Shown: positions 16,677 to 25,140 of the stretch, one piece after another
Layout of the letters: each line of letters opens with the position of its first letter
Numbering within the stretch: position 1 is the stretch's first letter
Assembly: GCF_000025325.1 (NCBI RefSeq)
Contig: NC_013743.1
Location: 1-64,000, forward strand
DNA length: 64,000 nucleotides
DNA from: Haloterrigena turkmenica DSM 5511
GTDB taxonomy: Archaea; Halobacteriota; Halobacteria; Halobacteriales; Natrialbaceae
Reading direction: 5' to 3'
Notes under the pieces: model-generated
Databases searched by the model: none
The model's input: the letters and a program-made list of their open reading frames with translations, nothing else
Told to the model about the DNA's origin: nothing
Program-made: the position numbers and the translations under genes

Positions 16677-17845
16677 TCGCCAAGTTCGGTGGAACGAGCC
16701 TCGGCAGCGGGGATCGGATCAACCGCGCCGCCGACTCGGTCGCCGCCGCCGTCGAGGACGGCCACGAGATCGCCGTCGTCGCCAGCGCGATGGGGTCGAC
16801 CACCGACGATCTCCTCGACGAGATCACGTTCGAGACCGACGAGGAGGACCGCGCCCAGATCGTCAGCATGGGCGAGCGAACCTCGGTGCGGATGCTCAAG
16901 GCCGCGCTCTCCGCGCGGGGCATCGACGCGACCTTCTTAGAGCCCGGCGGCGACGACTGGCCGGTCGTCACCGACGAGTACGGCGAGGTCAACGTCGAGG
17001 AGACGAAAAAGCGCGCCCTCGAGGTCGCCGGGGAGATGGACGCGACGGTCCCGGTCATCACTGGCTTCCTCGCCGAAGGGCCCGACGGCTCGATCACGAC
17101 GCTCGGCCGCGGGGGTAGCGACACCACGGCGGTCATGATGGGTAAGTACATGGACGCCGACGAGGTCGTCATCGTCACCGACGTCGAGGGCGTCATGACC
17201 GGCGACCCCCACGTCGTCGAAGGAGCCCGGAACGTCGGCGAGATTTCGGTCGACGAACTGCGGAACCTCTCGTTCCGCGGGGCCGAAGTCGTCGCGCCCT
17301 CCGCGCTGTCCTACAAGGACGGCGAACTCGACGTCCGCGTCGTCCACTACCAGCACGGTGACCTGCTCTCCGGCGGGACGAGCATCGAGGGCGAGTTCAA
17401 GAACCTCGTCGACCTCCGCGAGCGCCCCCTCGCGTGTCTGACCGTCGCCGGGCGCGCGATCCGCAACCAGCCCGGCATCTTCAACCACCTCTCGGAGGCC
17501 CTGGCCGAGAGCGACGTCAACATCGACGCCGTCGCCAGCGGGATGGACACCGTCACGTTCTACATCGACGAGGAGGAGGCCGAACGCGCCGAGAACATCC
17601 TCCACCGCGAGGTCATCGCCCGCGACGAACTCTCCTCGGTCACCGTCGACTCGCCGGTCGCCGTCGTCCGCGTCACCGGCGGCGAACTCCCCAATCAGCC
17701 GGGAATCATCAGCGAGATCGTCAATCCCCTCTCCGAAGCGCGGATCCACCTCAACGACATCATCACCAGCGCGACCAGCGTCGCCCTGTTCGTCGACTGG
17801 GAGGACCGCGAGGAAACGCTCGAGCTGACCCAGAACCTCTTCTAG
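16667..17845 (+). CDS. lysC: Aspartate kinase
   Basis: This enzyme phosphorylates L-aspartate, the first step towards Lys, Met, Thr and Ile. It has 392 residues. The N-terminal amino-acid-kinase fold carries MRVVAKFGGTSLGSGDRI (phosphate-binding K-F-G-G-T-S), LGRGGSDTTAVMMG and VIVTDVEGVMTGDP. Two C-terminal ACT domains (about 270-390) begin near LTVAGRAIRNQPGIF and VVRVTGGELPNQPGII and probably sense an end-product amino acid. ATG 16667 is the natural start because KFGGTS should be near the N-terminus; the frame is open further upstream without protein-like sequence. A short upstream ORF overlaps the start. Confidence 0.94.
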   Translation: MRVVAKFGGTSLGSGDRINRAADSVAAAVEDGHEIAVVASAMGSTTDDLLDEITFETDEEDRAQIVSMGERTSVRMLKAALSARGIDATFLEPGGDDWPVVTDEYGEVNVEETKKRALEVAGEMDATVPVITGFLAEGPDGSITTLGRGGSDTTAVMMGKYMDADEVVIVTDVEGVMTGDPHVVEGARNVGEISVDELRNLSFRGAEVVAPSALSYKDGELDVRVVHYQHGDLLSGGTSIEGEFKNLVDLRERPLACLTVAGRAIRNQPGIFNHLSEALAESDVNIDAVASGMDTVTFYIDEEEAERAENILHREVIARDELSSVTVDSPVAVVRVTGGELPNQPGIISEIVNPLSEARIHLNDIITSATSVALFVDWEDREETLELTQNLF

Positions 17846-18001
17846 GCGGTCCGAGCGCCTCGAGTCGAGGTCGAACCGATTTCGTCGGTCGATTTCACGA
17901 CGACGTTCTCGCCAGCGTGACAGTGTTTTAGTCGTCGACTAGCCGATCGAAATCTCGGTAACCGGGTCGTAACGAAGGGGGATGGCACGGCAGTCACTGT
18001 C

Positions 18002-18724
18002 ATGAGCACGGAGCAGACGGACGCAGAGGCGTTCGAAGACATCGACCCTGATCCCGACGCCGTTCTCGACGAGTTCGGCGTGGACTCGCCCGACGAACTC
18101 GTCGCCGCCGGCGGCGCACACGATACGATTCCGGACGACGCGATCGATGTCGACGATACCACCGCTGCCGAACTGTTCGCCGACCTCGAGGTCCAAGCCA
18201 CCGAGGCTCGAGCGCTCGAGGGCCGGCAATCCGCCGACGACGCGATCGATACCGACGCGTCCGACGGTTCGACCGACGACGAATCGCCGCCGGAATTCGA
18301 GGAGTTCGAGGCGGCCTTCGTCGGCGATCCGTCGGTCGCCGGCCGCGAGGACGAGGGGCTCGTCGAGTCGACGGCCGCCGAACTCAACGCCGTCGCCGAG
18401 CGCGTGTTCAGGTCCGACGAGGCGGCCGCTGACGACGAAGTCGGCGAGACACCCGCTGATGATGAGGCCGACGCGCTCCTCGAGTCGGGAGTGATAACCG
18501 AAGCCGAAGCGCCGACCGATTCCGAAGAACCGACTGGCGGGAACGCGGGCGACGGCGGACCGGTGGCAGACGTCCGAGACGATGCTCGAAGCGACGATTC
18601 CGGTTCCGACCGGACGCTCACCGTCTCTCGGGCGACGGACGGGATGGAACTCGTCGGCCCCGAGCCGACGACGACGCGAGTCGAGAACGACGTCTTCGGT
18701 TGCGCCGGTGCGGACGAGTGCTGA
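18002..18724 (+). CDS. Acidic, mostly disordered protein of unknown function
   Basis: This 240-residue protein is very rich in Asp, Glu, Ala, Ser and Thr. Two short better-ordered parts are visible: an N-terminal segment FGVDSPDELVAAGGAHDTI and an end FGCAGADEC, whose paired cysteines are noteworthy in a protein otherwise without Cys. No signal peptide or membrane segment is seen, so it is probably cytoplasmic. ATG 18002 fits the codon bias. It lies between lysC and the tryptophanase gene with 150-200 base gaps on each side, which hold nothing recognised. Function is not recognised. Confidence 0.6.
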   Translation: MSTEQTDAEAFEDIDPDPDAVLDEFGVDSPDELVAAGGAHDTIPDDAIDVDDTTAAELFADLEVQATEARALEGRQSADDAIDTDASDGSTDDESPPEFEEFEAAFVGDPSVAGREDEGLVESTAAELNAVAERVFRSDEAAADDEVGETPADDEADALLESGVITEAEAPTDSEEPTGGNAGDGGPVADVRDDARSDDSGSDRTLTVSRATDGMELVGPEPTTTRVENDVFGCAGADEC

Positions 18725-18921
18725 TCTCGACGGATCTCGTGGGGACGCTGGAGTCGGTCGATCACGGGCACGTTGAGGTCAGTCGCGGACGAGTCGAAGT
18801 CAGTCACGACGGGACCCCGAGACGTTCGCCCGTCGATGCGCCGATTCGGTCCGGAACGAACGGTTCGACTCATCGATGAACACGAACTCTCAGCTAGACT
18901 GAACACGCGCGACGGCGTCGA

Positions 18922-20274
18922 ATGCGTATGGTCGCGTACAAGACGAAAGTAGCGGAACGGATTCACCTCCCCTCTCGAGACCGGCGCGAACGGGCGCTGG
19001 CCGAGGCGGGGTACAACGTCTTCAATCTCGACGCCGAGGACGTCTTCGTCGACCTCCTGACCGACAGCGGCACCGGCGCGATGAGCGACGCCCAGTGGGC
19101 GGCCGTAATGCGCGGCGACGAGTCCTACGCCGGCTCGCGCAGCTTCGACGACCTCGAGTCGGCCGTCCGGGACGTAATGGGTTTCTCGCGCGTCGTCCCG
19201 ACCCACCAGGGTCGCGGCGCGGAGAACGTCCTCTACGGCACGCTGCTCTCGGAGGGCGACGTCGCGCTCAACAACACCCACTTCGACACGACGCGGGCCC
19301 ACGTCGCGAACCAGGGTGCCGACCCGGTCGATTGCCCCGTCGAGGGGGCTCGCGACCTCGAGTCGGACGAGCCGTTCAAGGGGAACTTCTCGCTCGAGCG
19401 CGCTCGCTCGGTCGTCGACGAGGTGGGCGCCGAGCGCGTGCCGCTGGTGATCTTGACGATCACGAACAACTCGACGGCGGGTCAGCCGGTCTCCGTCGAG
19501 AACACCCGCCGCGTCCGCGACTTCGCCGACGAGATCGGGGCGACGTTCGTCATCGACGCCTGCCGGTTCGCCGAGAACGCCGGCTTCGTCCGGCGGCGCG
19601 AGGACGAGTTCACGGACGCCGATATCGACGAGATCGCCCGCGAACAACTCTCCTACGCCGACGCGATCGTCATGAGCGGCAAGAAGGACGGGCTGGCCAA
19701 CGCCGGCGGCTTCGTCGCGACCGACGACGAGGCGCTGTTCGAGCGGTGCAAGCAGCGAGCGATCCTCTACGAGGGCTTTCCCACGTACGGCGGCATGTCC
19801 GGCCGGGACGTCGCCGCGCTGGCCGTCGGCCTCCGCGAGGCCGTCGAGGAGGCTTACGTCGCCGACCGCCTCGACGGCGTCCGCGCGTTCGCGGACCTGC
19901 TCGAGGACGCCGGCGTCCCGATCTACACGCCGCCCGGTGGTCACGCCGTCTACCTCGACGCCGGGACCGCACTCCCGCACCTCGCACCCGACGAGTTCCC
20001 TGGTCAGGCACTGGTCTGTGAACTGTATCGAGAAGGCGGCGTCCGCGGGGTCGAACTCGGGAGCTTCGCGTTCCCCGATACGGACCGGCCGGAACTGGTC
20101 CGCCTCGCGGTGCCGCGTCGCACCTATCACACCGAACACTTCGAACACGTCGCCGAGACCGCCGCGACGGTCCTCGAGAAGCGAGAGGCGGTCTCCGGGC
20201 TCGAGATCGTTTCCGAGCCGGAAAACCGCGAGTTACGTCACTTCACGGCCGACCTCGAGCCGCTGTCTGTATGA
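18922..20274 (+). CDS. tnaA: Tryptophanase / beta-eliminating lyase
   Basis: This PLP enzyme of 450 residues splits L-tryptophan into indole, pyruvate and ammonia (a tyrosine-phenol-lyase-like activity is the alternative). Family motifs are LTDSGTGAMSDAQWAAVM, a substrate/PLP region PTHQGRGAENVLYG, NNSTAGQPVS, FVIDACRFAENAGFV and the PLP-lysine segment MSGKKDGLANAGGF. The C-terminal YTPPGGHAVYLDA and FPGQALVCELY are also typical. Length agrees with the family (about 450-470). ATG 18922 is used, with a second ATG two codons later. It stands alone, with no adjacent tryptophan permease. Confidence 0.92.
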   Translation: MRMVAYKTKVAERIHLPSRDRRERALAEAGYNVFNLDAEDVFVDLLTDSGTGAMSDAQWAAVMRGDESYAGSRSFDDLESAVRDVMGFSRVVPTHQGRGAENVLYGTLLSEGDVALNNTHFDTTRAHVANQGADPVDCPVEGARDLESDEPFKGNFSLERARSVVDEVGAERVPLVILTITNNSTAGQPVSVENTRRVRDFADEIGATFVIDACRFAENAGFVRRREDEFTDADIDEIAREQLSYADAIVMSGKKDGLANAGGFVATDDEALFERCKQRAILYEGFPTYGGMSGRDVAALAVGLREAVEEAYVADRLDGVRAFADLLEDAGVPIYTPPGGHAVYLDAGTALPHLAPDEFPGQALVCELYREGGVRGVELGSFAFPDTDRPELVRLAVPRRTYHTEHFEHVAETAATVLEKREAVSGLEIVSEPENRELRHFTADLEPLSV

Positions 20275-20315
20275 GAACACGAGCGGCCGCTCGAGACGCC
20301 CGCTGAACTGCGCGA

Positions 20316-20684
20316 TCAGCGACTCGATAGCGCGCGCTGGGCCCGATCCTTCAGGCTCGACTCCGCTTGCGGTTCGGACTGGCGTCCCAGTCGCTGCTTC
20401 GCGAGGCTGCGAACGCCCCGCTGGGCCTGTTCGGAGGTCGCGAGATCGATCGCCCAGTCGGGGACCTGCGATTCGATCTCCCGTCGTTTCTCCGCTTTGA
20501 GAGTGCTGTACTGCCGCAACGCGAGACCGACGCCGATGAACATGGCGGCGTCAGTCAGTTCCCGGCGGAACCGGTTTCGGTCGTTGCGGACCGCGACCGC
20601 TTTGACCAGCGAGATGAGACCGATCCCGATGTAGAGCTTGGCGTTTCGCGACGGCTTGCCGCTGAGTAACCCTTTGAGTGCCAT
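20316..20684 (-). CDS. Small conserved-type protein of unknown function
   Basis: This 122-residue basic protein begins MALKGLLSGKPSRNAKLYIG. Two moderately hydrophobic stretches (IGIGLISLVKAVAV and AAMFIGVGLALRQYSTL) suggest membrane association. The C-terminal half is charged and rich in Gln and Arg. ATG at 20684 is the first good start; the frame runs far upstream only because of GC bias. It is convergent with tnaA. No function is recognised. Confidence 0.65.
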   Translation of the reverse strand: MALKGLLSGKPSRNAKLYIGIGLISLVKAVAVRNDRNRFRRELTDAAMFIGVGLALRQYSTLKAEKRREIESQVPDWAIDLATSEQAQRGVRSLAKQRLGRQSEPQAESSLKDRAQRALSSR

Positions 20685-20761
20685 GCGGCGGTGGCTACCA
20701 CGTTCTCTCGGATAAAGTTCCGCCGGCAGGCGACGGGTTGCCCGCCGCCGGGCGACGCGTT

Positions 20762-21259
20762 TCAGTCGAACTCGAGCCCGCGACCGACTTTGACGCCGCG
20801 GTGTCGCTGCTCGTCGATCGGCTCGATCGAAAAGCCCAGCCGCTCGTAGAACGGGCGGACGCCGTCGTCGAACCGAGCCGTCAGCCGTCCCTCCCGCTCT
20901 ACGGCGCGGTCGATCAGCGCCGTGCCGATGCCGCGCCCGCGGTGGCGACGGCGGACGCCGATCGCGCCGACGTGGGCCCCGCGGTCGCCGTTTCCGCTTC
21001 CGTCTCCTTCTTCGCCTTTCTCGAAGGGCTCGAGCACGACCGTCCCGAGAATCCGTTCGGCGGTCCCCGTTGTCCCGCCGCGCTCGTCGCCGGCGACCAG
21101 AACGCTCCCCTCCGCGATCCGGGTCTCGACGTCTCCGGGCTCGAGCATGGCCGCGTCGAGGATGCGCCGGACCTCGAGGATGTCGTCGTCGATCGCGGTG
21201 CGGACGTACCCGACCGCCTCGCCGAACGAATCCGCTCTCGTCTCGTGGGGGTCGTCCAT
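20762..21259 (-). CDS. GNAT family N-acetyltransferase
   Basis: This 165-residue acetyltransferase has VGAIGVRRRHRGRGIGTALI, which carries the acetyl-CoA pyrophosphate loop R-x-x-G-x-G/A, followed by RPFYERLGFSIEP, the conserved final strand and helix. The N-terminus VRTAIDDDILEVRRILDAA fits the family. A glycine- and acid-rich insert (about residues 80-92) separates strands 3 and 4. It begins four bases after the stop of the redoxin gene at 21263 and is very probably co-transcribed with it. The substrate is unknown. Confidence 0.85.
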   Translation of the reverse strand: MDDPHETRADSFGEAVGYVRTAIDDDILEVRRILDAAMLEPGDVETRIAEGSVLVAGDERGGTTGTAERILGTVVLEPFEKGEEGDGSGNGDRGAHVGAIGVRRRHRGRGIGTALIDRAVEREGRLTARFDDGVRPFYERLGFSIEPIDEQRHRGVKVGRGLEFD

Positions 21260-21262
21260 TCG

Positions 21263-21799
21263 TCAGGTCCGTCGGTCGAGAGTGGCCAACAACTCGTCGA
21301 TTTCGGGGCGATCCATGTTGGTTCGGCCGCGGTAGGTCGCGACGACCTCGAGGGCGGCGGGGTCGCGGATATCGAGGACGACGGCGGCGGGCATCCGGCC
21401 GACGAGATCGAAGTGGCGGCCGACCGGACCGAGCCGAACGGGCTGGTCGAAGGCCTCGCCCGCGGTCGCCTCCGGGTCCGCACAGAGCGGGAAGGGCAGG
21501 TCGTACCGCTCCTGCCACTCCTCGACCCGGTCGCGGGGTTCGGGAACGACCGAGACGACCTGACAGCCACGGTCGCGGAACTCGTCGTAGCGGTCGGCGA
21601 CGGCCCGGACCTGCCGGCGACACTGGCCGGCGTGATGGTCGCGATGGAGCAACAGGAGGACCGCGTCGTGGGCCGGCTCGGCCTCGTCGGTCGTCGTCGG
21701 GTCGGCCGGTGCGACCGGCTCCGTCAGGTCGGTCAGCGAGAGCGGATCCGGGCCGGGACCGACGTTCGGGAGGGTCAGATCGGGGGACGATTCGGTCAT
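21263..21799 (-). CDS. AhpC/TSA-like redoxin protein, divergent active site
   Basis: This 178-residue thioredoxin-fold protein follows the peroxiredoxin pattern DLTLPNVGPGP...LLLLHRDHHAGQCRRQVR then RGCQVVSVVPEPRDRVEEWQ and LPFPLCADPEATAGEAF. The peroxidatic motif PxxxTxxC keeps the Cys (GQC) but not the Pro or Thr, so peroxidase chemistry is uncertain. It is upstream of, and four bases from, the GNAT gene on the same strand. A role as a thiol oxidoreductase is inferred from fold only. Confidence 0.7.
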   Translation of the reverse strand: MTESSPDLTLPNVGPGPDPLSLTDLTEPVAPADPTTTDEAEPAHDAVLLLLHRDHHAGQCRRQVRAVADRYDEFRDRGCQVVSVVPEPRDRVEEWQERYDLPFPLCADPEATAGEAFDQPVRLGPVGRHFDLVGRMPAAVVLDIRDPAALEVVATYRGRTNMDRPEIDELLATLDRRT

Positions 21800-22116
21800 A
21801 CGTGGCGTACCGCGGCAGCCGGGAAAGAGACTCGGCTTTCAGCAGTCAGGCGGGCACCGCCGGCGCCGCTGTCCGAACGCGATCGAACCGTCCCCCGACC
21901 ATAGCGCGCGCGTACGGATCCGCGATGAACAATGTTCCAGGTTACACACTCCTTTCGAACCCGGGATAACGATTAAGTAGTTATATCCAGAACACATGCT
22001 CAAATGGAGACTATAACCGGGATCAACACAATCAACTGGGTAAAAATACCTCATACAGGTAGTTGTTTCGGAACGAATATACCGCACAACAGTCGCCGCC
22101 ATGACGAACCGTAAGC
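21800..22116. other. AT-rich intergenic region before the Bat-like regulator
   Basis: This 317-base gap separates the divergent redoxin and Bat-like genes. Its right half is clearly AT-richer than the surroundings. GATTAAGTAGTTATATCC at 21971-21988 resembles a strong TATA region, but it is 130 bases before the Bat-like start, so it implies a long leader or a small unseen transcript. No open frame with haloarchaeal codon bias is visible. Confidence 0.4.
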
Positions 22117-22755
22117 ATGATCGCAATTTTCGATATCGCGCATCCTGATCTCGCGTTGACGCCGACGATCCGGGACCGTCCGGACGCGTCCATCGAGGTC
22201 GTCCCCCACTCCACGACGGACCCGGAGACCGGACTGTTCTTCTACCTCGTCGAGGGTGCCGACGAGGCGGTCGAGGACGTCCTTGAGCAAGACCACACGG
22301 TGACGGACTGGATGCTCGCGGACGACCTCGGTTCGGCGCGAATCTATCGGCTCCAGCACTCCGAGGAGACCGTCCTCATCTCGCCGCTGACGACCGAACT
22401 CGGCGGGCTGCTGTTAAACGCGGAGACCACCGGACGTGGCTGGACGACCCGCGTTCAGCTTCCCGACCGGGAAGCGCTCGCCGACCTCTGGGACTGCTGT
22501 GAGACGCGGGACATCTCGTTTGAACTGCGCCGGATGTTTCGGCGCGACGAGTGGACCGGCGAGACGTTTCCGGAGGTAACCGACAAACAACGCGCCGCGC
22601 TGGTCAGCGCCCATGAGGAAGGCTACTTCGAGGAGCCCCGCGAAATCTCGCTCGAGGAACTCGCCGAACAGCTCGGCATCTCGTCGACGGCCGCCGGCGG
22701 GCGCATCCGCCGCGGGACCGGGCAACTCGTGGCGTCGACGCTCCGCGAGGAGTGA
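22117..22755 (+). CDS. Bacterioopsin-activator (Bat)-type HTH regulator
   Basis: This 212-residue regulator of the haloarchaeal Bat family has an N-terminal sensor-like domain (about 1-145) and a C-terminal HTH_10 domain beginning VTDKQRAALVSAHEEGYF, then EISLEELAEQLGISSTAAGG and RIRRGTGQLV. The last block is the usual recognition helix of this family. No GAF or PAS domain is obvious. It is followed by a Rieske-oxygenase remnant and an oxidase gene and may once have controlled them, but the separation gives no proof. Confidence 0.9.
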   Translation: MIAIFDIAHPDLALTPTIRDRPDASIEVVPHSTTDPETGLFFYLVEGADEAVEDVLEQDHTVTDWMLADDLGSARIYRLQHSEETVLISPLTTELGGLLLNAETTGRGWTTRVQLPDREALADLWDCCETRDISFELRRMFRRDEWTGETFPEVTDKQRAALVSAHEEGYFEEPREISLEELAEQLGISSTAAGGRIRRGTGQLVASTLREE

Positions 22756-22962
22756 CTCGCGAGGGCGGCGACGACGCTGATCGGGACGCCGGTCTCGTAG
22801 CGGGTTTCGAGGGCGACGACACGCTCGAGATCGTCTGCTTCCGGAACCCAAGCGCATCGCGCGCGAGATTCACGCCGTGGCCCGTTCGCCGACGGTGTCG
22901 GCGATAGCGGTCGACGATCTCGTTCACCGACCCCGCTTCTGTCTCGAGGCGACGCGGCGCGG

Positions 22963-23394
22963 TTACGCCTCGTAGGCCTCCCGTGCGAAGCGGTGGCGCT
23001 TATGAACGGTGTGTTCGTTCGGTCCGAGTCTCGCCTGCACGGTCCCGCCGGACTCGAGCCCGCGCTGCTGGCGGTCGATCAGCTCGAAGTCCTCCTCCCG
23101 GAGCTGCCGGCTCGTCCGGACGAACTCCGCTTTCGCCTCGGTCAGATCCGGATCCGCGAAGCAGTGGTCCGCGACGAGCTGGAACCGCCCCTCGTCGATC
23201 GGGCCGACGATGATGTAGGTGCCGGCGCCGTCAGCGGTCCCGTACACGTTGACCGTGAGGTTCGGCCAGAAGTAGTAGAACTTCGCCTCGCGTTCGTGGT
23301 GGATGCGCATCTCGTCGTCGACGTCTTCCTCGTGCTGGTGACCGCCGGTGGCCCCTCGAGCCGGCCCCGATTCTTCAAAGAGGCATGTGTGATA
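22963..23394 (-). pseudogene. C-terminal remnant of a Rieske ring-hydroxylating oxygenase alpha subunit
   Basis: The frame encodes the end of the catalytic SRPBCC domain: AKFYYFWPNLTVNVYGTADG, TYIIVGPIDEGRFQLVADH, then ELIDRQQRGLESGG and NEHTVHKRHRFAREAYEA. The motif FYYxxPN and the QxGL stretch are characteristic of oxygenase alpha subunits (glycine-betaine, stachydrine or carnitine-type demethylases). The Rieske domain (CxH...CxxH) and most mononuclear iron ligands are missing; a TAG stops the frame at 23395-23397, and the soxA-like gene begins close by. An intact alpha subunit has about 400 residues, so about two thirds is lost. ATG 23310 could still yield a 115-residue product. Confidence 0.7.
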
Positions 23395-23437
23395 CTAACT
23401 AACAACCAAGTAGGTGCCCGACAAACCGACCGATGGT

Positions 23438-24583
23438 ATGGTCGCAACAGGAACCCGATACGACGTTATCGTGATCGGCGTCGGCGGAATGGGCAGCGCG
23501 ACGGCCGCTCACCTCGCCGACCGCGGCAGCGACGTGCTCGGCCTCGAGCGCTACGACGTGCCAAATACGATGGGCTCTTCCCACGGGATCACCCGGATCA
23601 TCCGGCGCGCCTACTACGAGCACCCTTCCTACATTCCGCTCGTCGAACGGGCCTACGAGCTCTGGGACGACCTCGCGGACGAGACCGGCCGCGACGTGAT
23701 CCACCGGACGGGATCGATCGACGCCGGTCCCCCGGATAACATCGTCTTCGAGGGGTCGCTGCGCTCCTGCGAGGAACACGACATTCCCCACGAGGTCCTC
23801 ACGAGCGCGGAGGTCGCCGAGCGGTTCCCCGGCTACGACCTCCCCGAGGGGTACAAGGCCTTGTACCAGCCCGATGGCGGGTTCGTGGTCCCCGAACAGG
23901 CGATCGTCGGCCACGTCGAGACGGCCCAGGCGGCGGGCGCCGAGGTGCGCGCCCGCGAGCGCGTCCTCGAGTGGGAGTCGACGTCGGACGAGGGCGTCCG
24001 CGTCGAAACCGATCGCGGGACCTACGAAGCCGAGAACATGGTGCTCGCCGCGGGGGCGTGGAACTACAAGTTCGCCGACGTGCTCGAGGATCTCGCGGTC
24101 CCCGAGCGGCAGGTACTCGGCTGGTTCCAGCCCGATCGGCCGTCGACGTTCGAACCCGAGAACTTCCCGGTCTGGAACCTCAAGGTCCCCGAAGGCCGCT
24201 TCTACGGGCTGCCGATCTACGACGTGCCGGGGTTCAAGATCGGCAAGTACCACCACCGGGACAAACAGGTCGATCCCGACGACTACGAGAGGGAGCCGAA
24301 CCGCGAGGACGAGCGACTCCTCCGCGAGGTTACTGAGAACTACTTCGCCGACGCCGCCGGGACGACGATGCGGCTCGCGACCTGCATGTTCACCAATTCG
24401 CCCGACGAGCACTTCATCCTCGATACGCTCCCCGAGCACCCACAGGTGGCCGTCGGCGCGGGCTTCTCGGGCCACGGCTTCAAGTTCGCCAGCGTCATCG
24501 GCGAGATCCTCGCCGACCTCGCGATCGACGGCGACACCGACCACCCGGTCGACATGTTCCGGTTCGATCGGTTCGACGTCTGA
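23438..24583 (+). CDS. Monomeric sarcosine oxidase / N-methyl amino-acid oxidase
   Basis: This flavoprotein of 381 residues oxidatively demethylates sarcosine or a similar N-methyl amine to formaldehyde, H2O2 and the amine. The N-terminal Rossmann motif is DVIVIGVGGMGSATAAHLAD, followed by the family signature GSSHGITRIIRRAYYEHP. Near the C-terminus TCMFTNSPDEHFILD holds the Cys expected to bind FAD covalently, then GAGFSGHGFKFASVIGEILA. ATG 23438 is preferred; GTG 23414 is in frame. The adjacent Rieske remnant suggests an ancestral betaine/methylamine catabolic unit. Confidence 0.9.
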   Translation: MVATGTRYDVIVIGVGGMGSATAAHLADRGSDVLGLERYDVPNTMGSSHGITRIIRRAYYEHPSYIPLVERAYELWDDLADETGRDVIHRTGSIDAGPPDNIVFEGSLRSCEEHDIPHEVLTSAEVAERFPGYDLPEGYKALYQPDGGFVVPEQAIVGHVETAQAAGAEVRARERVLEWESTSDEGVRVETDRGTYEAENMVLAAGAWNYKFADVLEDLAVPERQVLGWFQPDRPSTFEPENFPVWNLKVPEGRFYGLPIYDVPGFKIGKYHHRDKQVDPDDYEREPNREDERLLREVTENYFADAAGTTMRLATCMFTNSPDEHFILDTLPEHPQVAVGAGFSGHGFKFASVIGEILADLAIDGDTDHPVDMFRFDRFDV

Positions 24584-24616
24584 GTCGCCCGCGGCCGTCC
24601 CTTGGTTCGACACCGA

Positions 24617-24745
24617 CGGGTCGCGTACACCGCGGACCGCTGGGACTTCCTGAAACGAAAGCGCGAGCGCAGGCAGTCCTCGGTATCGAGGACGGCGACC
24701 GCCGTGAGCGGATCCGACAGACGAAGCTAATCGCCGAGTCCACCC
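24617..24745 (+). pseudogene. Possible frameshifted gene fragment
   Basis: The plus strand reads RVAYTADRWDFLKRKRERRQ and then, after a one-base shift, AVLGIEDGDRRERIRQTKLI. Both halves look protein-like, whereas neither frame does throughout. It resembles the start of a small helical or nucleotidyltransferase-type protein, but the match is weak. It lies in the 241-base gap between the sarcosine-oxidase-like gene and samp2. Confidence 0.2.
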
Positions 24746-24824
24746 AAGAATCTCGATCGCCGGTGATCGACCCGTTCAAAAGCGGGCGGCACTCGAGACG
24801 TGTCGCCCCGATCCGCGACCGGCG

Positions 24825-25061
24825 TTAGCCGCCTTTGATTAACCGCAATACCGTCACATGCTCGCTCTCGACGGGCTGGTCTTCCGGTACCGGACGACCG
24901 TCGACGAGGACGCTCACCTCGTGGGGGCTGAGATCGACCTCGCGGAGGAGGTCCCGATAGGTCGGGACTGTCTCGCCGTCCGCGGCCGTTCCCGACGCCG
25001 AGACCGTCTCGAGGTCGATCTCGTGGGTGTCCTCGCCCTTAACGTCGACGGTGACGCGCAT
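24825..25061 (-). CDS. samp2: Ubiquitin-like small archaeal modifier protein SAMP2
   Basis: This 78-residue beta-grasp protein ends in VLRLIKGG, the C-terminal Gly-Gly used for isopeptide conjugation and for sulfur transfer in tRNA thiolation. The segments MRVTVDVKG, LLREVDLSPHEVSVLVDGRPVPE and EHVTVLRLIKGG closely follow haloarchaeal SAMP2. Compared with the form I recall from Haloferax (about 66 residues), this copy has an insert of about a dozen residues (around SASGTAADGETVP) between the first two strands. It probably works with the E1 UbaA elsewhere. It is followed by the bactofilin-like gene on the same strand. Confidence 0.85.
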   Translation of the reverse strand: MRVTVDVKGEDTHEIDLETVSASGTAADGETVPTYRDLLREVDLSPHEVSVLVDGRPVPEDQPVESEHVTVLRLIKGG

Positions 25062-25140
25062 AGGCGTCCTTGCGGGAGCGCAGACTTGAGCGCGTCGCTC
25101 TCGCCCTCGGCCGGCGGACCGGCATTGACGCGGGGTCCCG

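Noticed and set aside
17842-20148. Very long open frame on the minus strand opposite lysC and tnaA
   Set aside because: It lies opposite three well-supported plus-strand genes, has no domain-like sequence, and is explained by high GC and third-position bias; similar antisense frames occur at 33431-34984 and 50652-52109.
22756-22962. Possible second gene remnant on the minus strand (NEIVDRYRRHRRRTGHG)
   Set aside because: The peptide is basic and arginine-rich, with no clear family; too weak to call as a pseudogene.
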